A stretch of 64,000 nt of DNA, from NCBI GenBank assembly GCA_977017575.1, contig CDRNVI010000156.1, positions 124,001 to 188,000 on the forward strand. The letters are read 5' to 3'. Under the pieces are notes generated by a model. It had not been told where the DNA came from and searched no databases. It saw nothing but the letters and a program-made list of their open reading frames with translations. This document shows positions 20,516-33,300 of this stretch, in pieces (positions within the stretch are counted from its first letter, which is position 1; each line of letters begins with the position of its first letter). The position numbers and the translations under genes are program-made. The stretch is from Paramoeba atlantica. Taxonomy: Eukaryota; Discosea.

Positions 20516-22356
20516 TCAGCGTGATAAGACCGCTGAGGCAACTGTTGGTGTTCGTTCAATCTCTTGTTGACTTCGGATCAGGTGGTGGTAGAAGATCAAC
20601 TCCTTCCACCAGATGAGGACAAAGGAATTTGTAAAGTAGAAAACCACACTCATCATCAAAGGAAAGAAATAGAACAAAAACAGATTAAATGCAACAAGAG
20701 CCCCACCAGAAGTGCTCCGTGTGCAAGGAGGTGGATCTTCCCTTGGAGATGAACCAACACACTCAACATAATCTGCAACGTTTGTGCTGTTAATTTTATA
20801 AGAAACGTGAAACCAGGTCCCGATATAAACGACAAGGTACATTTGAGAGAAAAGGCCCCTCCATTGATGAGAGAAAATTCTCCAATTCATTTTGAGGATG
20901 AATCCGGTCGAGAGAAGGATGGTCAAGAGCATGATACTTAACAAAACAGAAAGAGTCCCACGAACAACGTCAAGGAAGATGTTCTGTGGGTAACTGACAA
21001 AGATAAAGACGAGAGGAAGAACAACGATTTCGTCAGAAGGAGAATCATGGGTGAAGAAGTAAATCAGAAAGAAGATGAAAAAAGGGAGAGAGAGGAGAAT
21101 GCAGGCTGTCAGAAACCCAAACACGATTCTTTCGTGAACTGGTGGCTCAACAAATTGGTTGAAAAATGGGTAATGCTTTCTTTTATCTTTTAGTTAGAAG
21201 CCAAATTAATAAGAAATAGAGAGCAAAATAAAAAACAAAACCGAGTAATGCAACACAAGGTGGTAAAACTCATTACAATCCAAAGAAAACTGATCAAAAT
21301 AAACAAGGTGGAGGTGAAACTAAATTGAATTCCTGCGACTGTTGATTTGGCAAAACTTTCCAGGGCTATGTAATAATCCTCTTCATTTCCACAGACATAT
21401 TTTTCTGGTCCTCCTATTTGAAGATTGGATATTGAGTTTGAGCTTTTTGAGAAAGAGAAGGAGAAGAGAAAGAGAGGAGATGAGAAATGAGAGCCGCAGG
21501 GGAAAAAAGAGAAAAGACAGGGGAACCTGCGAAATCTGCGAAAGAAGCAAGGATGTTTGCGAGAGATATGAGAGAAATGAGTAGGGGTAGCAGAAAATTT
21601 GGGTACCTTTCAAAAAAAAAGAGAAAAATTTCAATTCTTCTTTTTCATCCTTCTTTTCTTTGGAGTTTTGGAATAATTAAATACAAACCGAAAATTGAAG
21701 GACATCTTCACAAAAGGAAATATTCCAAGAAAGAAAACAAGAATTCCAACCCAAATGAACACAAAACAGGCGATTCGAACTGATCTTTCAAATTGTTCCC
21801 CAAATTCATATTGTAAACATTCTATCACACACTCTCCTTCTGAATCAAAAACAAAAGGATTTGGACAACATTCAATGGTTTGTCTCTCTTCTCCCAAACA
21901 TGTTTCAACTTCAATTGGATTTTCTGTCATCTCTTCAATTTCCTCTAATATTCTTTGAGAACAAGGACTTTCTTTCTCATAAGGAGAGAAGGGACAACCA
22001 AGAGAAAGATTGTAATCTTCACATCTTTCACTAACTTGAATACAACCTTCAACCTGACGACAAAAAATCTCTTCTTCCGTCTCAGGAGGACAAGAAAGAA
22101 AAACTGACCCACAAAGATACCACAACAAAGGTCTCCGACAAGAAGAAGGAATCATTCGAATGTCAGATACATCCAAATCGATTGCCTCAAAAAGAATCTC
22201 TTGTATTGTTCTGTTCTCTCTCACATCTGATAAAAGAGAAGAACATTCATTTTGAAGTTCGTATTCGAAACAAGGAACAGAGGGGGCAGAAAATAGTTGG
22301 TTTGAGACAACGTTAAACTTCAAACTCAGCAGAAAGAGAAAAAACAATAAAACCAT
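20516..22356 (-). CDS. Frizzled/Smoothened-like seven-TM receptor
   Basis: ATG 22356 opens a signal peptide ([17 protein letters not shown]). Exons 22356-21689, 21606-21527, 21413-about 21240 and about 21170-20516. Residues ~25-190 are a Cys-rich ectodomain with the Frizzled-CRD-like cadence CSSLL, LCGSVFLSCPP, FCRQVEGC, VSERCEDYNLSLGC, then CCPNPFVFDSEGECVIEC before TM1 (RIACFVFIWVGILVFFLG). TM2 follows RYPNFLLPLLISLISLANIL, a position where Frizzleds have RYPERPI. TM3 to TM7 follow, with an extracellular Cys pair in loop 3 (VECVGSSPREDPPPC). Frizzled/Smoothened-like receptors (fsl) are known from Dictyostelium and other amoebae. The ligand and the cytosolic coupling are unknown. It sits inside the P array, tail to tail with P3. 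Confidence 0.78.
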
Positions 22357-22489
22357 AACCCGCGGAGAAAACGGAAAATAAAACGGACCAAAGTTTTGGA
22401 AAACAATTTTTTTCCAAAAATGTTCCGATTTGGTGTTGTTTCCTGTTGCTTTCTTCTCCATTCAGTTATTTATTTTAGGGAATTTTTAT

Positions 22490-25400
22490 TTATTGGCACC
22501 CTCTCGTGCAACCTTGAACATCTGTTTGAAAGGAGAAAACAAGAGTGTGGTCTTTCAGATCTTCGCAATATCTTGCTGGGAGGCATGTTCGCTCTTGTGT
22601 TTTGGGTTGAACATACACACAACAGAGCAATACAAAAGGAGTTGGGGTTGGAATTGGGGGTGTTGGGGTTGGAGTTGGAGTTGGTGTTGGAGTTGGAGTT
22701 GGTGTTGGAGTTGGAGTTGGAGTTGGGATTGGTGATGGAATTGGGGTTGGAGTTGGAGTTGGAGTTGGAGCTGGTGTTGGAATTAGGATCGGGGTTGGAG
22801 TTGGGGTTGGGGTTGGTGTTGGAGTTGGTGTTGGAGTTGGGGTTGGAGTTGGAGTTGGGATTGGGGTTGGAGAAGGCGTCGGAGTTGGAGATGGGGTTGG
22901 GGGTAAACAAAAAGAATAGCACATTGGTTCATTGACCCAGGAAGAAGAGAGAAAATCCCAGCCCTCTCCTTCACGATGGATGTCACAAGAAGAACTATCT
23001 GTGGGCACACAATCTAAAATTGAAGGTCGAGAGATCCATGAATAAAGACAACAATTTCGAATTGGGAAGGGGGTTGGTGTTGGGGGTGGGGTGGGGGTTG
23101 GAGTTGGGGTTGGAGTTGGGGTTGGGATTGGGATTGGGGTTGGGGTTGGTGGTGGAGTTGGGTTTAGAACTGGAGTTGGGTTTGGTGTTGGAGTTGGAGT
23201 TGGAGTTGGGTTTGGTGTGGGAGTTGGAGTTGGAATTGGAACTGAGGTTGGAACTGGTACTGGAGTGGGAGGAGCACAAAATAAGTCGCATTCATCCTCA
23301 TCATGGTTCATGATCTCTTCAATGAGCTCCCACTTTGGTAGATCTGGGCAATTCTTCTCGAGAGTCAAACATTGCTTCACAGAGGGCGCACTTTTAAAAT
23401 AATAAACACAGCAATTTGGTGTGGAAGTTGGTGGTGAAGGTGTTGGAGTTGGTGTGGGAGATACAGGATTAAGCAATGAATAGGTATTGAGAATCAATTC
23501 AGATGAATGAAGCGTGCCAGAATCACCAGCAGTTAAATCACTGATTTCGATTGTCCATATTCCTATTACAATTAACAACACTCAATATTACAAGTTGAAC
23601 AACAAAGAAAAAGAGGAGAGGAGATGGACCTGAGACAGGTTCTCGCCAATGTTTCGTTGAGGAGAATTTCCAATTCTCAAATGAGAGAGGCATTTTATTG
23701 GCTTCTTGGTTCGGTTCTACCCTCAAGGTGTGTCCTATTCCGGACCGTCCCAACCGGAAGTCACGAGCACTGATAGAAAAAGCAGGGATTCCTCTCAGAT
23801 GTGGTTCGTAGATGTCGTGTTCCTCTAAAATCAAGAGTGGTTATTGGACATTGCAAAAAGTGAGATTTTGAAAGAGAACTTCCAACCAATAAAAATTGCA
23901 TCAGGAAGAAAATGGCCGCTCCTCGGGTTGAATATTTCAACAATCTCTTCGTGTTGAGTGCACATTTGATGTTTCCCAAGCAACAATAACGCAGTCACTC
24001 CAGGAGTTTTTCTAATTTTGGAAAAAGATTAATTCAACGAATGTGTTTTGGAACAAGTGAAAGAAAAAACTCTGGGAGAGTAAAGGAGCAGGAACTTCTC
24101 TCGCAACAATTTCCCAATTCTGTGGTTGAATACAAAACCACTTCATCTCCTTCCCATGTATCTCCAGCTGGCCAAGATTTAGAGATCAAAATTTTGAATT
24201 AATTTGAATCCATCAGCTTAAAATTGAACCTTGAGTTAGAGACACAACCGGAATAGAAAGCGTTCGATTTGGCAAATGAAACAACAGAGAAAACTTTTGA
24301 ATATCAATTAAAATCATTTTCCAAACAGATTTGAAAGGAAAGTGAAGAAAAACCTCTTCAGATTTTTGGCTTCTAGGAGAAACCAACTCACTCCGTGTAC
24401 CAGAAGGTGAAATCAGTGAAATCTCCAAATCACTTGGTTGTTCATGAAGAATATTGACTTGCAATGTGACCTATCAAAATAAAAATCATTTCAAAATGAA
24501 ATCATGAGAATTGAAATATCATATCTCTTTTCAAACCCAATCAACAAAGCGATTTGTTGTTCTCTTGATATTGAGAGGAATGCTAATTGTACCAGGATCA
24601 GGAATAGATTTCGTGACCGCGAGGTCTACAACAATATCCTAAGAATAATGTGTCAAAAAAAAGAGAACATCAATTTTTTGTGGAGAGAAAAAAAGAACGA
24701 ACATCTTCTGGGATGAGAGTATAAGGGAGACTATCCTCTGCTGCCATTCTGACAGCTTTTGTTGCATCAATTGGACCAAATCCAAGCTGAGAAAAAAAAT
24801 AGTGAATAAGGAAGGAACACAAATATTGTCCACCTAATTATGATCTTCTTCTTCAAAGAAATAAATAAGTATTTACTTGACTCTCAAAATAAAGACCAGC
24901 TCCATTTTTCTGAAGATTGGGATAATCTTCTGGAAAAGAAGAAGTTGCAACAAGAATATGAGCAATTTCTCGAGGAGTCAATGGCTTTGAACTCGCTTGT
25001 ATCATCAATGAGACCACTCCAGCTACAAATCACTTTAATTTTTGATGAAAAGAGGAGAGAAGGTGTTAAAGAGAAGCAAACCAACAATTGCAGCAGAATA
25101 TTGACCACCTGTTCGTTCAGAACACGATTCTCCATCACCATAAGGAGTTGGTATCCCTTGGAGTGAGGATCCTCCAGGAGCAGAGACCAACTAAAAACAA
25201 GAATTACAAAAAATAACATGGTTAAAAAAGTGATTTGAAAAGATCTTAAAAAAAACCGCATTTGCACAAGGTTCTCCAAAATCACTTGGATGACCACCTA
25301 ACATATGAGGTCCCACAGAGATTGAAAATGGGTGATTGGAGTACATATCATAATTACAATTATCTCGCCTTCCTCCATTCCCTAAAAAAAAATCACATAA

Positions 25401-26355
25401 TTAATCATTTTTCTCTTTTGATTTGGTCATTTCTCTGTAAGAAAGTCATCTTGAGGAACCTGTAAAAGAAATGACAACGACCCCACGATCAACAGCATTT
25501 CGCACAGATTTCCAACACTCATCACAAGGAACATTCCCAAATCCCCCATCTGCGGCAGTGAAAGTTTGAAGAAAGATGTCAGGAGAATCCAAATACAAAA
25601 ATTTCAAATCAAGAGCATTCGCAGATCCAAGACCAACAATCGAATAAGATGCTCCATGAGCCACTCCTCTTGTACAAGCACCATTAAAGGCGGTTCCAAC
25701 AGCAGTCCCAATGACAGATGTTGCTACTTGGGAAGGATTCTGGACAGAAACCTGGGAAAGATATTTTGGTTTTTCTTCCTCCATTGGAAAGAAGGAAAAG
25801 ATGAGACTAACCTCTGGATTCAGGTGACCAATAAGATCTTGATGATCAGGATTTGGACCAACGAAACTGATTCCGATTCGAGTTCCTATGATTATGTTTG
25901 TGAATCTTTTGCCAAAGTTTTGAGATTCAGTTCTATAGCAAGCAATTTTTCTTTTGACAAAATTAAGATTTGAAAAGGGAAACCTTCTCCAGTAAATCCC
26001 ATCTCCCAGACCCGTTCCACATTGATATGTCCTTGTTCCCGAAAGTTCAGAAAGAAACGAAAAAATCAAGAAAAAGGGAATCAAGAAACAAGAAAAAGAA
26101 AAACTGACCATCAAGTTTGGCATATGGGTCAGTCGACTCCTCATAAGCAATGGAATGGAGATGCCAAGAAGAAGGAAAGAGGGGATCAAGATCATCAAAC
26201 TTTGGGTGCTCCTCTTCCCATTCGGGTTCATCTCCCCACGAAATCCCTCGAGTAGGATGAACAGGAGAGTCTTGCCAAGAAAACTCAACAAAACTTGCTG
26301 AAGGGATAAGGAGGGTAACCACCAAAGAAACCCAAAGAGAGAATGAGAGTTTCAT
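22490..26355 (-). CDS. P4: secreted kexin/furin-like pseudoprotease, 3 CC-Y modules
   Basis: Subfamily II: signal peptide [20 protein letters not shown], then FVEFSWQDS and an acidic segment before [12 protein letters not shown]. Asp position: [14 protein letters not shown] (Phe); His position: Val in [12 protein letters not shown]; Ser position: Gln in [29 protein letters not shown] keeps the oxyanion Asn. Subfamily II has an extra block [17 protein letters not shown] before [13 protein letters not shown] domain, PA-like insert with [16 protein letters not shown], then [20 protein letters not shown]. The last exon (from about 23574) carries three CC-Y modules separated by two long Thr-Pro linkers (about 23245-23065 and 22900-22640) and ends CTRGCQ. 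The start is 133 bp upstream limit of nothing else: the next gene 5' of it is P5, same strand, 282 bp away. Confidence 0.82.
22640..22901 (-). repeat. Thr-Pro codon minisatellite in P4
   Basis: About 260 bp of degenerate GTTGGA/GTTGGT units on the plus strand, coding Pro-Thr with Ile, Ala and Leu variants on the minus strand. This is one of the longest linkers in the array; on the other strand it creates false Gly-Val ORFs. Confidence 0.85.
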
Positions 26356-26637
26356 TGGTGAGAAAGAAGGAGGAAAGGAGTCGAAAAGCGACCCAAACGC
26401 ACCAACAAGAAACGAAGTGAAAAAAAAGAGCGAGAAAAAAGGATTTTCTTTACAAAATCGTTGAAATAAGAATGCACGGAAATCCTTAAGTGAAAAAAAA
26501 TATTCAAAACACTGAAAATGAAAGCAAGTTTGATTGGCCAAATGATGAGGTTTTCTCTTTTTTTTTGATTCTCTTTGGGGCCCAATCATTTCTTCAAATT
26601 TTATTCTTGACATCCACTCATACAATACTTTTAATTC

Positions 26638-29600
26638 TTATTTTATTCCTTCACAAAATCTACAATCACTATTGAATTCTACAGATATGAGCCTCCATTC
26701 ACTCAAATCAAGACAATCTGCGTGAGAGAGAAGACATTGAATGGAAGAGTCACGGAAAGAAGAATAGACACAACAGTTTGTTGGCGCAGGAGTTGGGGTA
26801 GCAGGTGGGGCACATATTGATTTACATTCAGGTTCGATTACTTCTGTATGAGATATGAGTCTCCATTTTGGGAGGTTGGGGCAATCAGAAGTTTCAAGAA
26901 CCACACATTGATTGACAGATGGGTCATTGGGAAAAGAATAAACACAACAATTGATTTTTTGTTCCACTGGTGCTGGGACTGGAGTTGGTGTTGGGGTTGG
27001 TGTGGGGGTCGGTGTTGGAGTTGGAGTTGGAGATGGAGAAAAAAATGGTGTTGGAGTTGGTGTGGGGGTCGGTGTTGGAGTGGGAGAGGGAGGGCTCATA
27101 CGAAATAAATAAATTGTGAATACCAAATCTCGTACTCTTCCCATGTCTTGAGCAACCTGATCTTCAATTCGAAATTCCCAAGTTCCTTAGAATTTAAAAA
27201 TAATAATTTTAATTCAAAAGTTCAAATGTATTTTTGATTGAAATGAAGGGGAGAAACATGAAAACCTGTTGGATTTTCATTCCAATATTTTGTTGACGAA
27301 AATCTCCAATCTTCCAATGAAAGATTATCAATTTTTTCAACACCAGGAAGAATTTTGATGGTAGAATTTTCCACAGAAGAGTCAATTTCTCTAAATTGGA
27401 TTTCAAAAAATAAATCAAAAGGAATTTGGAAAAAAGACCAAAAGAAGGGAATTCCACTAAACTGAAAATCATTTGCAGGAACACCAAAAATAGCTCCACC
27501 ATCTCGCTCTGAGATTCCATTCCAAATGCTCTTCGATCCCTCTAAAAATATTTGTTGATCAGCAAAAAATACTAAGTGAACACGCGTAAACTGCGGGGGG
27601 TGTGAAAAGAGAAAATGAGGACCAACAAACACAACAGTTGGCAGAAAAATACGAGGATGATCATAAATATTCTCTAATTCTGTCTCAGCCGAACATTTCT
27701 CATGCATTTTTAAGAGGAGAATGTGTGTCGTTCCAGAAATTGCTTTTCTGTTTGTTTTAGTTAGTCCAAGCAGTAAGCACACGCCATGAAAAAAAGAAAA
27801 GAACCCAGAATCAGTTATGAAGGAACATTTCTGTGGATTGCAACAAATACCAAGTTTCTTGGGTCTTAGAAAAACTACCTCTTCACCTCCTTTCCATAAC
27901 TTGGCCTCTATTGATTTGAAAAATTTGAGATTGAAAAATTAATGAAGAAAAATGATAAATATATCAAAACTGGCATTAATTGGTTCAACTGGGAAGGAGA
28001 ATAATGTTTTAGATCTGTTAATCACATTCCCGACTAACTGTGAATTTTCAAGGTATAAGAAGAAGAGAAAAGGAGACACAAAGAAGAGAGACAAAAAACA
28101 TCGTTTGTCAGTGTTTGTCTCATTTTTGTGAAGACACTTCTCGTCCCAGCCGGAGAAACCAAAGATATTTCTAAATCAGCCGGTGATGAATGCACAATAT
28201 CAGCATGTACAGTTACCTAAAACTATTCTGTGAATCTGATTTCCTCTTAATTTTCCAACGGGTACACACAGAAAATGAAATGTGAATGCAAACCCAATCA
28301 ATCGAATACGGTGAAGTAAACGAAGTTTTAATCGCCAATGTTCCTTTATCAGGAATTAAAGGGCCAGTCCGGATTCGATTCACTAATGGCTAAAAGGGAT
28401 TCTTTAATTTTACAAACAAACAATGAATGATTAATAAAAACTTTTGACCGTCATTTTTGTGATGCCAGGAAAGGTGGATGCCCTTCGAACAGCCTTCCCA
28501 GCATCAATATAACCAAACCCAATTTGATCATGATACATCAATCCAGCCCCATTCTGTTCTCCGATAATTTGTGATGAAGGAAAAGTTGAAGTTTCCACAA
28601 GAATATGGGAGATATCTTGAGAAGAGAGATGACGGGGACGACTAGCTTCGAGCATTAGAGCAACAACTCCAGCTTGAAAAAGGGAGGAAATTTTAAGATA
28701 GAAAAGAGAAAACTGAACAAAAGGGAGGATAAAAAAAACCTGTAGTTGCTGCAGCCACTGAACCACTAATTTGATTTGAACAAATTGAATTGTGAAAATA
28801 AGCAACAGGTATTCCAAGAAACTTATCTCCCCCAGGCGCAGACACAAGCTAACAGAAAATAGAAATTAATTTTGAACTCATACGACAAAAAACATGAAAT
28901 ATCTCTTACGATGCTTGAACATGGTTCAGAGTAAGAAGAAGGGTGATAATGAGCAGTATGAGACCCGACATTGACCACAAAAGGTGGATTTGCGGACATA
29001 TCATAATTGCAATTGTCACTCTCACCACCATTTCCTGGCAAAAGAAATGAGTAAAAACAGAAAAAGTAAAAGAAAAAAGAGGAAAATAACCATTATAGCC
29101 AATGATAATTTTCCCTTCATCGACAGCATCTAAGACATTATCCCAACATTTCTCACCTATCCCAAAACAAGTTTTTAGAGCTTTCTAAATTCCAGCAAAC
29201 CGAAGAAAAAGAACTTACATAGAAATTGGGTTGATGAATTATCACTTCCTATGAAATCTCGAACGTAGAGATCAACTGGAATATTACTCTCTAGAAAAGA
29301 AAGATCCTTTATTCCCTATTCTCATTGTTCAATACTCTTCACTTTCCTTTGGAGGAGGAAAAAAGAAAAAAAATTACTTACCTCTTCGGAGCTGACCATG
29401 GAATAAAGGGCATCATAGGCCGTACCTCGAGTGCAAACATCATTGAAAGCAGCCCCAACAGCTAAAGCAACAATCGATGTTTTCATTGGATCAGAATCTC
29501 GTCGTGAGATTGGTAGGGACTATTCACATTCGTTTTCAATTTTTAAGCATCTCAAAATCATTTTCAAAATTTTTGCTTTTGAAAATGATTGTTCAACAAT

Positions 29601-30035
29601 GTTGGTGAGTTGAGAAAAAAGAGAGAAACCTGAGAGTTGAGTTTTCCTTTCAAGTCTGCGTGAGCGTAAGGAGGTGCGCCCGTAAACCCCACTGTCATTC
29701 CTTTGAAAAGGGCAGGAATCAGAAAGAAGAAAGAAGAAAGAGAAAGAGAAAGAAGAAAGAGAAAGAAGAAAAAGAAAGAGAAAGAAGAAGGAGAAACAAA
29801 AGAAAACCTTTTCCGGTGTATCCAAGATTCCATGCTTCCTCAATATTGATGTGGCCTTTCGAGAGGGGAGTGAGAAAAGAAATTATTTGAATCAGAAAAA
29901 AAAAGAACTGAAGAAACCTTCTTGGATTTCCGTGGTTGGTCTGAGATTCCAAGATTGGGGGTAATCTGGGTCGCTCTTCTCAGAGAAACAACACCCAAAA
30001 AGAGAAAGAAAAACGAAAAGGGTAACGACTCTCAT
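26638..30035 (-). CDS. P5: secreted kexin/furin-like pseudoprotease, 2 CC-Y modules
   Basis: Subfamily I. Signal peptide [17 protein letters not shown], core [12 protein letters not shown] followed all exons and found no break. Asp position: [13 protein letters not shown] (Gly); His position: Met in [12 protein letters not shown]; Ser position: a serine is present ([12 protein letters not shown]), the only member with this. [19 protein letters not shown] keeps the oxyanion Asn; [17 protein letters not shown] matches furin NGVCGVGVAY. P domain [21 protein letters not shown]-like insert with [18 protein letters not shown]. Thr-Pro linker (26970-27090) and two modules, the second ending EFNSDCRFC. 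Its modules match the first two modules of P6, its head-to-head neighbour 294 bp away. Without Asp and His the lone Ser should not give normal S8 catalysis. Confidence 0.83.
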
Positions 30036-30329
30036 TCAAACATCAGAGAGAGAAAAAGAAAAAAGAAAAAAAGAGACAAAAAAAGTTGCTGGAAAAAGAA
30101 GTAAAAAAAGACGCCACGCGGAGAAAAAGAGATCACTTACAAAAATCCTAAAAGAAGCTGATCAGATATTGGTAATTACTGATTCTTTCGCTGAAAAAAC
30201 CCTTTCGCGTCTTTTTTGTGTGGTCGGGCGTTTTTTGCGTTTCTCTCTCACACAACTCTCAATCTCGCAAAACTATCCCTCTGTCCTCCATTTCTTTTTT
30301 CTTTTTTTCTTTTGAATGGTAGAAAGAGA
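30036..30329. promoter_or_regulatory. Divergent promoter region of P5 and P6
   Basis: Start codons of P5 (minus) and P6 (plus) face away over 294 bp, which must carry both promoters. No TATA box or known operator is obvious; the P6 side is pyrimidine-rich (30240-30310), the P5 side purine-rich on the plus strand, so both 5' UTRs are pyrimidine-rich in sense. It is the centre of the inverted duplication described in the findings. Confidence 0.45.
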
Positions 30330-33300
30330 ATGAGACTTTCCTTTTTTTTCTTCTTTTTTTGGTTGTGCCAAAGATGCTCGCTTGAAGGTCCCGATCCAGA
30401 TTATTCTCGATCGTGGAATCTCCACCCAACACCAGAGGTTCAAAAAGGTATTCTTCCTCTCTTTCTCCTTCCCTTTTCGCAAGGAAAACAGTCTGACATT
30501 GTTTTGAAAGGTCATCTTAATGTGCAAGAAGCATGGAATCACAGTTACACAGGAAAAGGTTTCTCTTTCTTTCTCCCCATCCCTCTTTTTGTTCTTTTTT
30601 TTTATTGTTTGTTCCCTCTTCGAAGGAGTAACGATTGGGTTTATTGGAGAGGGCCCTTTTCCAACCCACTTAGATCTTGAAGGAAAATTGAGTCCTGAGG
30701 TTCATTTATTTGTTTTTAAGAGGAAGAAACAATCCTTAAATAATCTGTGTCCCTTCACAGTCTTTGCGGATCTTGTCACAAGATCAGAGTTCACGCAAAA
30801 CATCCGTTGTTTCTGTGGCTGTGGGAAAAGCATTTAATAACGTTTGTAGTCGAGGTGTCGCTTATGATGCTCTTTACTCTCTCGTTTCGAAACAAAAGGT
30901 AAAACGGATCTCTCAAATTGTGAACGAATTCACGAAAATAAGGCTGATCTGAAAAACAGGAAGTAGATGAGTACTCTTTTCTGGAAAGTGCAGTCCCTGT
31001 TGATATATATGTTCGAGATTTTGTTGGAACTGATAATCCAAAAAAGCAAATCTCATGTAATTTATTTTTAAATTTCTCAAATTTTGAATTTTTGAGAATA
31101 ATATTTTCTTTCTTTTTGATTAGGTACGGAGTGTTGGGAGAATGTGCTGAATGCAGTTGGCGAAAACAAAATTATTATTGGATTTAGTGGTTTGTTATGT
31201 TTGGGAACTTTCTTTCTTTTCAACTCTCCTTCTCACTTGAAATTTATTCACAGGAAATGGAGGAAAGGATGATAATTGTAATTACGATATGTACTCCAAT
31301 CCTCCCTTTTTGATCAATGTAGGTTCTCACACTGCTGGCTATGTTCCATCTTCCTTTTCTGAAACCTGTTCGAGTCTGGTATGCAAAATTTCTTTGGGTG
31401 ATTTTTTTTTTGTTCTTATTTCTCCGAATTAGCTTGTGTCTGCCCCAGGAGGAGATGAAGAACTCGGAATACCTGTCTCTTATTTTAAAGATTCAATCTG
31501 TACCAATCAATTTGGTGGCGCAACAGCTGCGGCACATACAGGTCAGTGTTGTAAAGTTGTTTTTTTTTCAGAGTTTTTTTTCATCTAATTGAATTTCTGA
31601 ATAGCTGGAGTTGTTGCCTTAATGTTAGAAGCGAGTCATGGGAGTCTTACTCACCGTGATGTGGCTCATCTTCTTGTGGAGACTGCCAATTTTCCTTCTG
31701 GGTTCGAAGGTCAACGCAATGGAGGCGGATTGACTTATCATGATCGGCTTGGATTTGGGTATATCGATGCTGGAGCCGCTGCAAAGAAGGCTGCTTCGTT
31801 TCCTCCATACTTGTATTACCCGGTCAGAATTTGCTTGTCCCACCAAATTTGTCTGCAATATTTGCACCTTTTTTGACTTGAATTTCTTCCTTTTAGCCCC
31901 TCTTTAAGCATATTAGGTATGGAGGTCCGATTACTGAAGATGATATTCTGACAATGGAAATCGACTTTGAATCTGACTATTTAGTTGACTGGGTATGAAT
32001 TAAAAATGATCTTGCCTTTTTAAGAGCTGCTTAATTTTAGTTTTGACTCATGATGATTTTTAGGTGACTGTGGAAACCGATATCACCCACAGATCACCAG
32101 GAGATTTAGAAATCTCTTTGATTTCTCCTTCTGGAACTCGAAGTGTCTTCGCAAATATGAGACAAAGAATCACAGATAATGTTGAATCAATTTTCTTTCT
32201 CCTTGATCATTGAATAATTATCTAATATTTTTGCAGTTTGAAGCCAAAATTAGTGCGGGTTTTCAAAACACATACTCCACGGGAGTCTTTCCCTTGAGTC
32301 CAGGTTTTTACTCTTTGGGGATGGGAGGGGGATCTTAGGTCTTTCAAATTTATTTAATTTTCATTTTGAATAGAGGCTGAATTATGGGAAGGAGGAAAGG
32401 GTGTTGTGTTCCTGCTCCCCAAAAAAGAAGGAGCATGTTGTAGCGTTGCAAGATGTAAATTTCGAACAGAATCAGGGTTTTCTTTTTGTTTTTTACTTAG
32501 TAATTTTCAAATTGTGTATTAATTTTTCATCGACTCCAAAAGAGAGGTGATTCAAGGGACAACGTATATTTTGTTACTTGCAGCTCAAGAGATTTGTTCA
32601 CCTGAGATTGAAATTTCAGTTATTTTTGATCATACTCGTGTCTTTTTCCCAGATGTTGTGTTTGTTGGTTCTCAATTTTTCTCTCTCTTTTCTCCCTTTT
32701 TTTTGTTTGCTGACCTTCGGGGGAAAGAGGGGGATAAGGGCGTTTGGTCAAAGATTCCTGAAAGGAGTGATGTTCTAATATATGGAGTTTTTGCGAGCGA
32801 TTTTCGGTTTTTCTTTCTTTCTTTGGTGTGAGATGAGACGAAAAAAAAAGTTCTAATTCTTTTGATTGAAGGAAAATTGACGCAAGCCAGGAAAATGCTG
32901 ATATTAAAGTTCAGACACTCATTGAGAAAGTTCCTGATCTTTCATTTGAAGACTGGAGATTTTCATCAACACAATTTTGGAATGAAAATCCAACAGGTTT
33001 TCATTTTTCTTTCTTTTTTTCTTTCTTTAATTGAGAACCCAAAAAAATCTCAAGTCGCCATTTTTATCAACATAGGAACTTGGGTATTGAGAATTGAAGA
33101 TCAAGTCAAAGGAGATGATGGAAGACTTAGGGACTTGAAAATGACTATTAATCTTTTTGGGACCACCCCACCAACTCCATCACCATCACCATCTCCTCTT
33201 CCCACACCAACCCCAACCCCAACTCCAACACCAACGCCAACACCAACACCGACCCGAAGCAGGTCAATTTGTTGTGTCTATGCTTTTCCCCAGGAAGTTA

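Noticed and set aside
30216-30680. Long ORF starting at 30216 as an N-terminal extension of P6
   Set aside because: The ATG at 30330 gives a clean signal peptide as in all sisters; the upstream part is T-rich leader.
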